The position numbers and the translations under genes are program-made. Of a stretch of DNA of 64,000 nt, positions 26,869-34,844 are shown one piece after another (the stretch's first letter is position 1; each line of letters starts with the position of its first letter). This stretch comes from Limnobacter litoralis (GTDB lineage: Bacteria > Pseudomonadota > Gammaproteobacteria > Burkholderiales > Burkholderiaceae_B), in contig NZ_BSOJ01000006.1 of the NCBI RefSeq assembly GCF_030160455.1, positions 423,999-487,998 on the forward strand, given 5' to 3'. The notes under the pieces were generated by a model that saw nothing but the letters and a program-made list of their open reading frames with translations, searched no databases and was not told where the DNA came from.

Positions 26869-29571
26869 ATGGAGACAAAAGGTCGTTTGCTGCTCGGCCG
26901 TTCAATTTCTGAATGGCTGTTCGGCTTGCCCATTTTCATTTTGCTGGCCTTCACCTTGCTGGTCGGCACAGGTGAAATGCTGCATGGCAAGCTGCTCAAG
27001 ATGGGCGAGGCCATGTTTGGCCATCCAGAGGTTGGCGTTCAGTATTTCATGCTGCGGGATTCAAACCCCACACCCCCCACCTGCAAATTGATCACCGATG
27101 TGGACGCCGAGGTTCAGCGGCAGTTGACCGCAGCGCCCAGTCAGTCCGAGAAGGACATGGACAGCCTTTTTGGCGATCAGGCCCCGCTTAAGCCCGAGGA
27201 AATCAAAAGCTCGATCGTGTCTGCCAACCAGTTGTGTCAGGAAGAAATTGACAACTACAACAAGGTGGCCAAGCTTCAAACCACAGGTTTGAAAGCCTAC
27301 AGGGCGTTTGAAACCGGCTTTTTCAAGGTGTTCCGCGTGGGCACAGAAAACCGGCCATTGACCTTGCTGTTGATGGTGGCACTGGCTGCGATCATCACGA
27401 CACGCGGGTCTCACCACGTCGTGATTCGACCCCCGTCAACTGTGCTCGACTATCGAGTCTCGTCCGCCGCAATCGGCATTGCCAGCGTGTTTGCCGAGAT
27501 CTCTTCGATTTCGTATTACCGGCTTTCCAGCAAGGCGGGCATTGCGATTGAACACCCGTTGACGCACTACATCTGGATCACCTTGTTTCTGGTGCTGGCC
27601 GGCATCAGCCTCAAGCAAATCGTATTTCCGCCGGCACATTTGAAGCGCGGCGGAAGCCTGGGCCAAGCCCTGCTGTCCATCCCGCTGTTTGGCATGATGG
27701 GCATGATCACCGGTGGATACTTTTTTGCCCACGGCAACTGGCCCGAGCTGGCGATTTACATTAACCAGTTGCTGGAATTGCCCAGCATCTTCCTGAGCCT
27801 GTCGCTGTACATCTGGGCGGGCATGCTCCTCAAACAAAGCTCGATCGTTGACCTGTTGATGAACACGCTTCGCCCCTGGAAGCTGTCGCCTGAATTGCTG
27901 ACTTACATCATTTTGCTGATTGCGGCCTTGCCAACGGCTTACACGGGCGCGTCCGGTATTTTCGTGATTGCCGCCGGCGGCATTGTGTATCACGAGGTGC
28001 GTCAGGCGGGCGGAACACGTCAGTTCGCGCTGGCCGCAACGGCCATGTCAGGCTCTCTGGGTGTGGTGTTGCGCCCCTGTTTGCTGGTGGTCTTGATTGC
28101 CGCTTTGAACAAGCAGGTCACGTCGAGTGCCTTGTATCACTGGGGCTTCTTCGTATTCCTGCTGACTTCCACCCTGTTTTTGGTGTTCTCACAAATTACA
28201 CGCCGCAAGCGCGCAGCAGTTGAACGCCCACTGGTGGCCATTCCGAAGATGATGCGCGAAATGGTGCCCGTGGTGCCATTCTTCGTGGGGATTGCACTGG
28301 TCGTGCTGGGTTACGAATACTTGCTGGACAGCAAGCTGAACGAAAGTACGGCACCCGTGATCATGCCGACCATCATGCTGTTCCTGTTGGTTTTTGACAA
28401 ACTGCGCGCCAAGAAGGACCCCAAGCTGGCCACTCTGGAAGCCGAGATTCACAAAGACCACTCCGACCACAGGCAGGAAGGTGTTGAGCGTTCCATTCGC
28501 TACGCCACCAACGAGGCCATCGGCCACATCGGCGCCCTGATCATGCTGATGGCCATGTCGCTGGCGGTGGGTGGTCTGGTCGAGCGTTCCGGCGTCATGA
28601 GCCTGGCTCCAACCCACTTCTCCAGCCCATGGGCTGCAATGACCTTCCTGATGATCACCAAGGTGATTCTGGGCATGGTGATGGATCCGTTTGGTGCGGT
28701 CATTTTGGTGTCTGGCACGCTGGCCCCGATTGCTTACAGCAATGGCATCAACCCGATTCACTTCTGGATGATGGTGTTGGTCGCCTTTGAGTTGGGTTAT
28801 TTGATGCCGCCTGTGGCCCTGAACCAGTTGCTGACCCGGTTGGTCATTGGTGAGGACGAGGTGAGCAAGGCCGACCACGAGGTGCGCAACAAGTCGTTTT
28901 ACTGGCGCTATGAGCGGTGGATTTTGCCCACTGCCGTGATGACGGTGGGCTTGTTGGTGACAGCCTACCTGCCTTTGGCTGTGGAGCGGTTCGATGCCTT
29001 AAAGCCGCTGGCGCACATCATTGCGCCTGCTGAATCGGACGTGGGTGGGTCTGCACCACCGGCTGACACCAGCAGCGCGGCCACGCCCGCACCCGCTCCA
29101 GCAGCCCCGGCAGCAACGCCAGCCCCTGCGCCAGCCAGCAGCGACACCTCTGCACTGGACGCCGCAGCACCTGCCAGTGCACCCGCTTCTGCCGCAGCAC
29201 CTGCACCAGCCCCGGCTGCCGCAGGCAGCAACGCCATGGCTGAAGTTCAGGCTTTGACCGATCAGTGGGCGCAAGCCTGGGAGTCGAAAAACGTGGACGC
29301 GTACCTGGCTTTTTATGCGCCCGATTTCAAGGCTGCCAACGGCGAAGCCCGCCCCAAGTGGGATGCCACCCGCAAGCGTTTGATCGAGGGCAAGAAGTCG
29401 ATCCAGATCGAAATGAGCAATGTTCAGGTGCACATGGAGGGTGAGAAGGTCGTGGTTGCCTTTGACCAATCCTATTCTTCCGATCACTTCAAAGACGAGT
29501 CCAAGAAATTGCTGACCTGGAAAAAGGTGGACGGCAAGTGGTTGATTGTGTCTGAAACCGCAAGTCACTGA
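26869..29571 (+). CDS. TRAP-type large permease (DctM family) fused to a C-terminal Cds6/NTF2-like domain
   Basis: The 900-residue protein has a first membrane helix at about residues 17-40, a large soluble loop to about 160, then many helices to about residue 710 with the Gly-rich pattern of DctM-type permeases (for example GASGIFVIAAGG and MVMDPFGAVILVSG). A low-complexity Ala/Pro/Ser linker follows at about 724-789, then a 110-residue NTF2-like domain (DQWAQAWESKNVDAYLAFY, with FDQSYSSDHF and WKKVDGKWLI) as found in Cds6 proteins. No DctP or DctQ gene is beside it, and the substrate is unknown. GGGGA lies six bases before the ATG at 26869. A terminator follows at 29593. Confidence 0.82.
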   Translation: METKGRLLLGRSISEWLFGLPIFILLAFTLLVGTGEMLHGKLLKMGEAMFGHPEVGVQYFMLRDSNPTPPTCKLITDVDAEVQRQLTAAPSQSEKDMDSLFGDQAPLKPEEIKSSIVSANQLCQEEIDNYNKVAKLQTTGLKAYRAFETGFFKVFRVGTENRPLTLLLMVALAAIITTRGSHHVVIRPPSTVLDYRVSSAAIGIASVFAEISSISYYRLSSKAGIAIEHPLTHYIWITLFLVLAGISLKQIVFPPAHLKRGGSLGQALLSIPLFGMMGMITGGYFFAHGNWPELAIYINQLLELPSIFLSLSLYIWAGMLLKQSSIVDLLMNTLRPWKLSPELLTYIILLIAALPTAYTGASGIFVIAAGGIVYHEVRQAGGTRQFALAATAMSGSLGVVLRPCLLVVLIAALNKQVTSSALYHWGFFVFLLTSTLFLVFSQITRRKRAAVERPLVAIPKMMREMVPVVPFFVGIALVVLGYEYLLDSKLNESTAPVIMPTIMLFLLVFDKLRAKKDPKLATLEAEIHKDHSDHRQEGVERSIRYATNEAIGHIGALIMLMAMSLAVGGLVERSGVMSLAPTHFSSPWAAMTFLMITKVILGMVMDPFGAVILVSGTLAPIAYSNGINPIHFWMMVLVAFELGYLMPPVALNQLLTRLVIGEDEVSKADHEVRNKSFYWRYERWILPTAVMTVGLLVTAYLPLAVERFDALKPLAHIIAPAESDVGGSAPPADTSSAATPAPAPAAPAATPAPAPASSDTSALDAAAPASAPASAAAPAPAPAAAGSNAMAEVQALTDQWAQAWESKNVDAYLAFYAPDFKAANGEARPKWDATRKRLIEGKKSIQIEMSNVQVHMEGEKVVVAFDQSYSSDHFKDESKKLLTWKKVDGKWLIVSETASH

Positions 29572-29592
29572 AACTTTTTGCATGACCTTCAC

Positions 29593-29617
29593 AAGCGCCC
29601 TGCGGGGCGCTTTTTTT
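29593..29617 (+). terminator. Rho-independent terminator after the permease
   Basis: AAGCGCCC (29593-29600) pairs with GGGCGCTT (29605-29612) around TGCG, followed by seven T residues. Confidence 0.92.
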
Positions 29618-29715
29618 ATGGTTTGAATGCGGGCCAGCTTGTCTCAGGGTCATCCAGAACTGTCACGCAGCGGCATTTGCAGTACGCTTAAGCAACTGGA
29701 TTGAGCAAGTCAACA

Positions 29716-31011
29716 ATGACCCACCCCATAAACCTTTCTGTCCGTGACACAGCGCTGCAAATCTCAAGTGGTCGGCTAAGCGCCGAGGCCTTGATGCTCA
29801 GTTGTCTGGCCACACTTGCTGAGCGTGACCCGGACGTGCGGGCATGGCAGCATCTGGCTGCGCAGGCAGCCCTTGGCACTGCCCGTTTACTGGATACCAG
29901 CAATCAACCAAAAGGTGGATTGGCAGGCGTGCCCCTGGGTATCAAAGACCTGATGGACACAGCCGACATGCCCACGGAGTACGGTTCGCCCATTTACGCA
30001 GGTCATCGCCCAAAACTGGATGCGGCGGTGGTGGCCAAGGCCCGGTCACTGGGCGCCGTGTTTCCCGGTAAAACGGTTACCACTGAATTTGCCACCTTTC
30101 ATCCTGGCAAAACCCGCAATCCGCGGTCACCGGCCGGCGCAAATCACACGCCCGGCGGATCCTCCAGCGGTTCCGCTGCCGCCGTGGCTGCGGGCATGGT
30201 GCCAGTGGCGCTCGGTACCCAAACCGCCGGTTCAATTGTTCGGCCTGCAGCCTATTGTGGAGTGGTTGGTTACAAACCCACGCACGGTTTGTTGCCGCTG
30301 GCAGGCATCAAGCCCTTGTCGCCCAGCCTGGACACCGTGGGTGTGTTTGCCCGTACTGTGGACGATGCGGCTTACACGGCGGGTGCCTTGATGAGTGACC
30401 CTGCACTCATGGAAGCCGCACAACAGCCGGCGATCGGGTCTTTGAAAGTGGGGGTGTGTAGAACGCCGCATTGGCAGCGAGCCGATGAGGACACACGGGC
30501 TGCCGTTCAAGTGGCCGTGCAGACCCTTCAAAAGCAGGGTGTGCAGGTGCATGAATTTGAATTACCGACGGCCTGCGAAGGGCTGACTCAGGCGCAAATT
30601 GACATCATGGCGTTTGAAGCCGCAGCGGCTTTTGAGGCAGAGGCACAAAGCAATCCCTCGGGTTTCAGTCCAGCGTTTGCGCGTTTTCTACAGGCCGGGC
30701 AGGCTGTGGGCGCGGTGCGTTTTCGTGCGGCTCTGGCTTTGGCTGAAGAGGCTCGAACCGCATTTCAATGCGCAGTGGCAGGTTTTGATGCCCTGATCGC
30801 ACCCAGCACCGAAGGGGTGGCCCCCGTTGGTCTGGAGGCCACCGGCGACCCCATTTTTTGCCGCATGTGGACTTTGCTGGGTACGCCCTGTGTGCACCTA
30901 CCCACCGGCCTTGGGGCGTACAACCTGCCCGTCGGCGTCACAGTCACCGGTGCCCGCTATGCGGACATTCGTGTATTGGCCGTGGCGCATCACTTGGAGA
31001 ATTTGTTGTGA
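29716..31011 (+). CDS. Amidase (amidase signature family)
   Basis: A cytosolic amidohydrolase of about 431 residues using the Ser-Ser-Lys triad. Lys77 is in GVPLGIKDLMDT, the Gly/Ser-rich signature GGSSSGS lies at residues 147-153, and the nucleophile Ser is in the QTAGSIVRP stretch shortly after. No GatB or GatC gene is present, and the sequence lacks features specific to GatA, so a catabolic amidase is more likely. The next gene overlaps by four bases (GTGA) and encodes a carbamoylase-type hydrolase. Together they suggest breakdown of an amide or ureide nitrogen compound. The ATG at 29716 is preferred over a TTG at 29701, though neither has a strong ribosome binding site. Confidence 0.82.
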   Translation: MTHPINLSVRDTALQISSGRLSAEALMLSCLATLAERDPDVRAWQHLAAQAALGTARLLDTSNQPKGGLAGVPLGIKDLMDTADMPTEYGSPIYAGHRPKLDAAVVAKARSLGAVFPGKTVTTEFATFHPGKTRNPRSPAGANHTPGGSSSGSAAAVAAGMVPVALGTQTAGSIVRPAAYCGVVGYKPTHGLLPLAGIKPLSPSLDTVGVFARTVDDAAYTAGALMSDPALMEAAQQPAIGSLKVGVCRTPHWQRADEDTRAAVQVAVQTLQKQGVQVHEFELPTACEGLTQAQIDIMAFEAAAAFEAEAQSNPSGFSPAFARFLQAGQAVGAVRFRAALALAEEARTAFQCAVAGFDALIAPSTEGVAPVGLEATGDPIFCRMWTLLGTPCVHLPTGLGAYNLPVGVTVTGARYADIRVLAVAHHLENLL

Positions 31012-32288
31012 ACATTGCAGAACTTGCACAAGACCACGTCAGCAAAGACCGATTGAATCGCACGCTGGTTGAATTGGCCCAATTCGGTGGCCGATCCGAT
31101 GGTGGCGTTTCCCGCGAAACACTGACCGACATCGACAAGGCTTCACGCCGGTATCTGATTGACTACGCCCGCAGTCTGGGTTGCACAGTGTCCATCGACG
31201 ATTGTGGCAATCTGTTTTTCCGTCGTGAAGGCCTGCAAAACCTGCCCCCGGTATTAACCGGAAGCCACGCTGACACCCAACCTGTGGGTGGCAAATACGA
31301 CGGGGCCTACGGCGTGCTTGCGGGGCTTGAAGTGATTGCGGCATTGAACGAGGCTGGCGTGCAAACCGAGCGCCCCATTGAAGTGGTCTCCTGGACGAAC
31401 GAAGAAGGCAGCCGTTTTGGGCCTGGGGCCATGGGCTCCAGCGCATTCGTACAACCGGATCGTCTTGCTGAATACCGCCAATCTGTCGACCCACAAGGCA
31501 TTCGCTTCGGCAACGCGCTAGACGAAGCGCTGGCCGAATGCGCGGATGTACCCCGTGTTGCCATGGCTCGACCCATGGCGGCCTGTGTGGAACTTCACAT
31601 TGAGCAGGGCCCAGTGCTTGAAAGTGCAGGCACCCCCCTAGGCGTTGTCAGCGGCATTCAGGCGGTGCGTTGGTTTACCGTGCAGTGCACTGGCACCATG
31701 GCGCATGCAGGCACCACGCCCATGGGTGTGCGCCGCGACGCCATGGTGATCGCCAATGCCATCGCCAACGAACTCTATGCCCTGGCACCCCGAACAGCCA
31801 CAGCGCCGGGCACCCCGGAACTCAGAATGACCCTGGGCCGTTGGCAGGTGGAGCCCAATTCTGTCAACACCATCCCCGGCCGTGTCGAATTCACCGTCGA
31901 CATGCGCAGCCTGGACGACAGTGAACTGGATGCCGCCGAACAAGCCCTGTATGCCGCTTGCAAAAAACACAGTGGCGAGAGTGAGGCAGCGGTGGTCAGC
32001 AAGTTCTTTCACCGCGCGCCCACTTACTTTCCAGAGGGCATGTTGCAAGTCATTGAAAAGGGCTGCACCCGCGCGTCAGGCAAGTCCGGTTGCCACCCGC
32101 CCATGCGGCTCACATCGGGTGCCTTTCACGACGCCATGTACCTGGCAGACCATTGCCCAACAGCCATGATTTTCGTACCCAGCGTCAATGGAATCAGCCA
32201 CAACGCCGCCGAGGAGACCGATTTAAAAGACCTCGTGTTGGGGGTGCAAGCGCTGGCCTACACCGTTGTGGCGCTTGCCTGTGAATGA
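31008..32288 (+). CDS. Zn-dependent hydrolase of the N-carbamoyl-amino-acid/allantoate amidohydrolase family (M20)
   Basis: A binuclear-metal hydrolase of 426 residues. Metal ligands are visible as His87 in GSHADT, Asp98 in GGKYDGAYGVLAG, the Glu pair 132-133 in TNEEGSRF, His197 in ELHIEQGP, and a late His in GISHNAAEE. The GAMGSSAF and HAGTTPM stretches are family markers. Substrates of this family include N-carbamoyl-amino acids, beta-ureidopropionate and allantoate, and the sequence alone does not decide among them. The GTG start at 31008 overlaps the amidase stop, so the pair is co-translated. Confidence 0.85.
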   Translation: MNIAELAQDHVSKDRLNRTLVELAQFGGRSDGGVSRETLTDIDKASRRYLIDYARSLGCTVSIDDCGNLFFRREGLQNLPPVLTGSHADTQPVGGKYDGAYGVLAGLEVIAALNEAGVQTERPIEVVSWTNEEGSRFGPGAMGSSAFVQPDRLAEYRQSVDPQGIRFGNALDEALAECADVPRVAMARPMAACVELHIEQGPVLESAGTPLGVVSGIQAVRWFTVQCTGTMAHAGTTPMGVRRDAMVIANAIANELYALAPRTATAPGTPELRMTLGRWQVEPNSVNTIPGRVEFTVDMRSLDDSELDAAEQALYAACKKHSGESEAAVVSKFFHRAPTYFPEGMLQVIEKGCTRASGKSGCHPPMRLTSGAFHDAMYLADHCPTAMIFVPSVNGISHNAAEETDLKDLVLGVQALAYTVVALACE

Positions 32289-32294
32289 GTCGGC

Positions 32295-33731
32295 TCAGGG
32301 GTGCTGAGTCGGTTCCCAGCCCCCACCCAACGCCAGAAACAGGCGAATTCGGTCTGAAGACAACTTCCCCTCTGACACGGCCAGTGCATTTTCGGCCGTG
32401 GCCAGGCTGCGCTGCACGTCCAGCAACTCCAGCCCTGAGGCGAGCCCGCCCTTGAACAAGCGGTTTTCCTGTTCGGTGGCCTTTCGGCTTTCATCCAGTG
32501 CAATCTGCAATTGCTGGTGTTCATCCAGGTCTTTGGCGTAGCTGTTCAAAGCGGTGTCTGTTTCACGCAGCGCATTCAACACAGTGGCGTCGAACTGGGC
32601 CAGTGCGCCTTTGGCTTGGGCGTTGCTGGCCGCAATGTTGGCACGCACCACAGCAGTGTTCGGAAACTGCCATGACATCAAAGGCCCCACGCTGAAACGC
32701 ACCGCAGAATTCTCAGAAAGCTGACTGAACTGGCGTGCTGTGCTGCCCACGCTTGCACCCAAGGTGACACGTGGATAAAGGTCGGCTGTGGCCACGCCCA
32801 GGTTGGCGGTGCTGGCGGCCAACAGTCGTTCGGCCTGTCGAATATCGGGCCGACGCGCAATCAGTGCGGTGCCGTCGCCCACGGGCAGTGCCGCCTTTAC
32901 ATCCAATGGGGTGTCGCATTGGGCGGCCTCTGGCGGGTATTGCTCCGGCTGTTTGCCCATCAGCACAGCCAATTGGTAAAGCGCAGCCGTCTGTCCGCTT
33001 TCCAGCACGGGCACAGCCGATTTCAACTGCGCCAGCAGCGCCTGGCTGCGCGTCAAATCCAGTTCGCTGTAAATGCCACCCTGCACGCCGCGTTGCAACA
33101 GTGCCAGGTTGTTTTCTTGAAGCTGAATCAGGCGCTTGGCCACATTCAGCCGCGCCCCGAAACTGCAGGCGTCGCTGTACGCCCCCACCGTATTGGCCAC
33201 CACAGTGATTTTGACCAGGTCGGTTGCAGCAGCCTGTGCTTCGGTGCTGGCGGCTGATGCCTCCAGCAGCCGTTTGATTCTGCCCACGGCATCCACTTCA
33301 TACGACACGCCCAAGCCCCCATCGAAGGTGGTGTGCGCGCCCGCAGCATGGCCCAAACCGAGGTTGCTGGTTTGGCCCACTGTCGCGCCGCCGGTCAGGG
33401 TGGTTTGCACGCCAGTGGATGCCTGTACACCCTGTTCAAGCGCCTGCGCCCGTTCCAGGTTGGCCTGGGCCACCTGCAGTTGCCGGTTGGCTTGCAAGGC
33501 CTCGTTGATCCAGGCGTTCAGCTTCGGGTTGTTATACAGTTTCCACCATTGCGCGGGCAGCGGGGTAGAACTCACCTTTGAATTGCCAGCGGTTTGCAAG
33601 GTGGGCGCGGGTGTGGTGGGTGCGGTGTAATTGGGCCCTACTGTGGAACAGGCCGCCAGCGTTGCCGACAACACGGCCACGCCCACACAAGGGGTGGCCC
33701 GCCGAATGGCTGTTTGAAGCAATGCATTCAT
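32295..33731 (-). CDS. Outer-membrane efflux lipoprotein, NodT family
   Basis: The outer-membrane channel of the efflux system: 478 residues, lipobox LAAC with Cys28 as the lipidated residue, VGPNY just after it, and two repeated helical hairpins of the TolC type with pairs such as ANLERAQALEQG and RRPDIRQAERLLAAS. It is the last gene of the MarR-led operon. Its ATG overlaps the stop of the membrane fusion gene by four bases. Confidence 0.92.
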   Translation of the reverse strand: MNALLQTAIRRATPCVGVAVLSATLAACSTVGPNYTAPTTPAPTLQTAGNSKVSSTPLPAQWWKLYNNPKLNAWINEALQANRQLQVAQANLERAQALEQGVQASTGVQTTLTGGATVGQTSNLGLGHAAGAHTTFDGGLGVSYEVDAVGRIKRLLEASAASTEAQAAATDLVKITVVANTVGAYSDACSFGARLNVAKRLIQLQENNLALLQRGVQGGIYSELDLTRSQALLAQLKSAVPVLESGQTAALYQLAVLMGKQPEQYPPEAAQCDTPLDVKAALPVGDGTALIARRPDIRQAERLLAASTANLGVATADLYPRVTLGASVGSTARQFSQLSENSAVRFSVGPLMSWQFPNTAVVRANIAASNAQAKGALAQFDATVLNALRETDTALNSYAKDLDEHQQLQIALDESRKATEQENRLFKGGLASGLELLDVQRSLATAENALAVSEGKLSSDRIRLFLALGGGWEPTQHP

Positions 33732-34609
33732 TGCGCACCCCTTAAAATCACGCTGGCAGTGCGGCCTGCGATCAGGTTCAAACCCTTGGGCACTTTGTCG
33801 ATGGCCACGCGCACGGGTACCCGCTGCGCCAGGCGAATCCAGCTGAAGGTCGGGTTCACGTTGGCCAGCATGGTGCCCGCAGCCGAGCTGCGTTCGCGGT
33901 CGTCAATGCCGGCAGACAGGCTGGCCACGTGGCCTTCAATGTCTTTGCTCTCGCCCATCACTTTGATGATGGCAGCGTCGCCTTGGTGAATGTGACTCAG
34001 CTTGGTTTCTTCAAAGTAGCCGTCGATGTAAAAGCTGTCGCTGTCGACGATGGCCAGCATGGGCTGACCTGCAGCCGCGTAGGCCCCTGGCCGAAGGGTC
34101 AGGTTGGTTACCACCCCGTTGACTGGGGCCACCACGTCGGTGCGGCTCAGGTTCAATTCAGCCAGGTCGCGGTTGGCAATGGCCAGTTTGTATTGGGCCT
34201 GCGCCTCTTCAAAGGCAGACTGACGGGTGTCCACCTGCTGGGCTGACACCACACCTTTCAATTCTGCGTATCGCGTGTTTTCACGCTGGGCGGCGCGCAG
34301 GGCCGCTTGCGCTGTGGCCACCTGCGCCTGGGCCAGTTCCACTGCAGAATGCAGGCGCGCACGGTCCACGGTAAACAGCACATCGCCTTTGTGGACGATC
34401 TGGTTGTCTTTCACATGCACCGCGTCCACCCGGCCAGACACATCGGCTGCCACAGCCACCACGTCGGCGCGAATTTTGCCGTCGCGGGTTTGTGGCGCGT
34501 AGGTGTAGTAATCGTACAGGTGCCACACCACGGCGGCTGCGGCCAGCACCAGCAGCAGGGTAATGCTGTAACGAACAATCAGGTTGGCGGTTTGTTTGGG
34601 TTGGGTCAT
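33728..34609 (-). CDS. HlyD-family membrane fusion protein, AaeA/EmrA-like
   Basis: A periplasmic adaptor of 293 residues with one N-terminal membrane helix (about residues 11-32), a biotinyl-lipoyl-like half (VDAVHVKDNQIVHKGDVLF), a helical hairpin, the second half PVNGVVTNLTLRPGAYA, and a beta domain ending near the C-terminus. It links the inner-membrane FUSC permease to the outer-membrane channel. It lies seven bases after the DUF1656 gene and overlaps the channel gene. Confidence 0.92.
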   Translation of the reverse strand: MTQPKQTANLIVRYSITLLLVLAAAAVVWHLYDYYTYAPQTRDGKIRADVVAVAADVSGRVDAVHVKDNQIVHKGDVLFTVDRARLHSAVELAQAQVATAQAALRAAQRENTRYAELKGVVSAQQVDTRQSAFEEAQAQYKLAIANRDLAELNLSRTDVVAPVNGVVTNLTLRPGAYAAAGQPMLAIVDSDSFYIDGYFEETKLSHIHQGDAAIIKVMGESKDIEGHVASLSAGIDDRERSSAAGTMLANVNPTFSWIRLAQRVPVRVAIDKVPKGLNLIAGRTASVILRGAQ

Positions 34610-34616
34610 GATGAAC

Positions 34617-34844
34617 TCAGTGTATTAAGGGACCAAAGCCGAGTGAAAAAACAAGGCCGGTCAGAACCAGAAACAGGGCGGTGTCAAACAGGGGGCGTTG
34701 CCAGACCCACTCGTAAAAGCCGGTTTTTTGCAGCACCCAGGAAATGCCAAGTCGGGCCGCAAATGCAATCGCGATGCACAGCACCAGGGGCGACATGAAC
34801 ACCCCCGCCAGATTCAATTCCGTGATCATGGGTTGGGTCTCCAT
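34617..34844 (-). CDS. DUF1656 small membrane protein (AaeX-like)
   Basis: A 75-residue protein with two hydrophobic helices (about residues 12-32 and 52-70) and an acidic N-terminus with ELNLAGVFMSPL, as in DUF1656/AaeX proteins, which accompany aromatic-acid efflux pumps. Its coding region overlaps the end of the FUSC gene by 19 bases. Confidence 0.88.
   Translation of the reverse strand: METQPMITELNLAGVFMSPLVLCIAIAFAARLGISWVLQKTGFYEWVWQRPLFDTALFLVLTGLVFSLGFGPLIH

Noticed and set aside
29018..29257. Proline- or cysteine-rich frames over the permease linker
   Set aside because: They come from the GC-rich Ala/Pro linker read in other frames.
29716..31011. GatA subunit of the tRNA amidotransferase
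   Set aside because: No gatB or gatC nearby, and the neighbour is a carbamoylase-type hydrolase, so a catabolic amidase is more likely.
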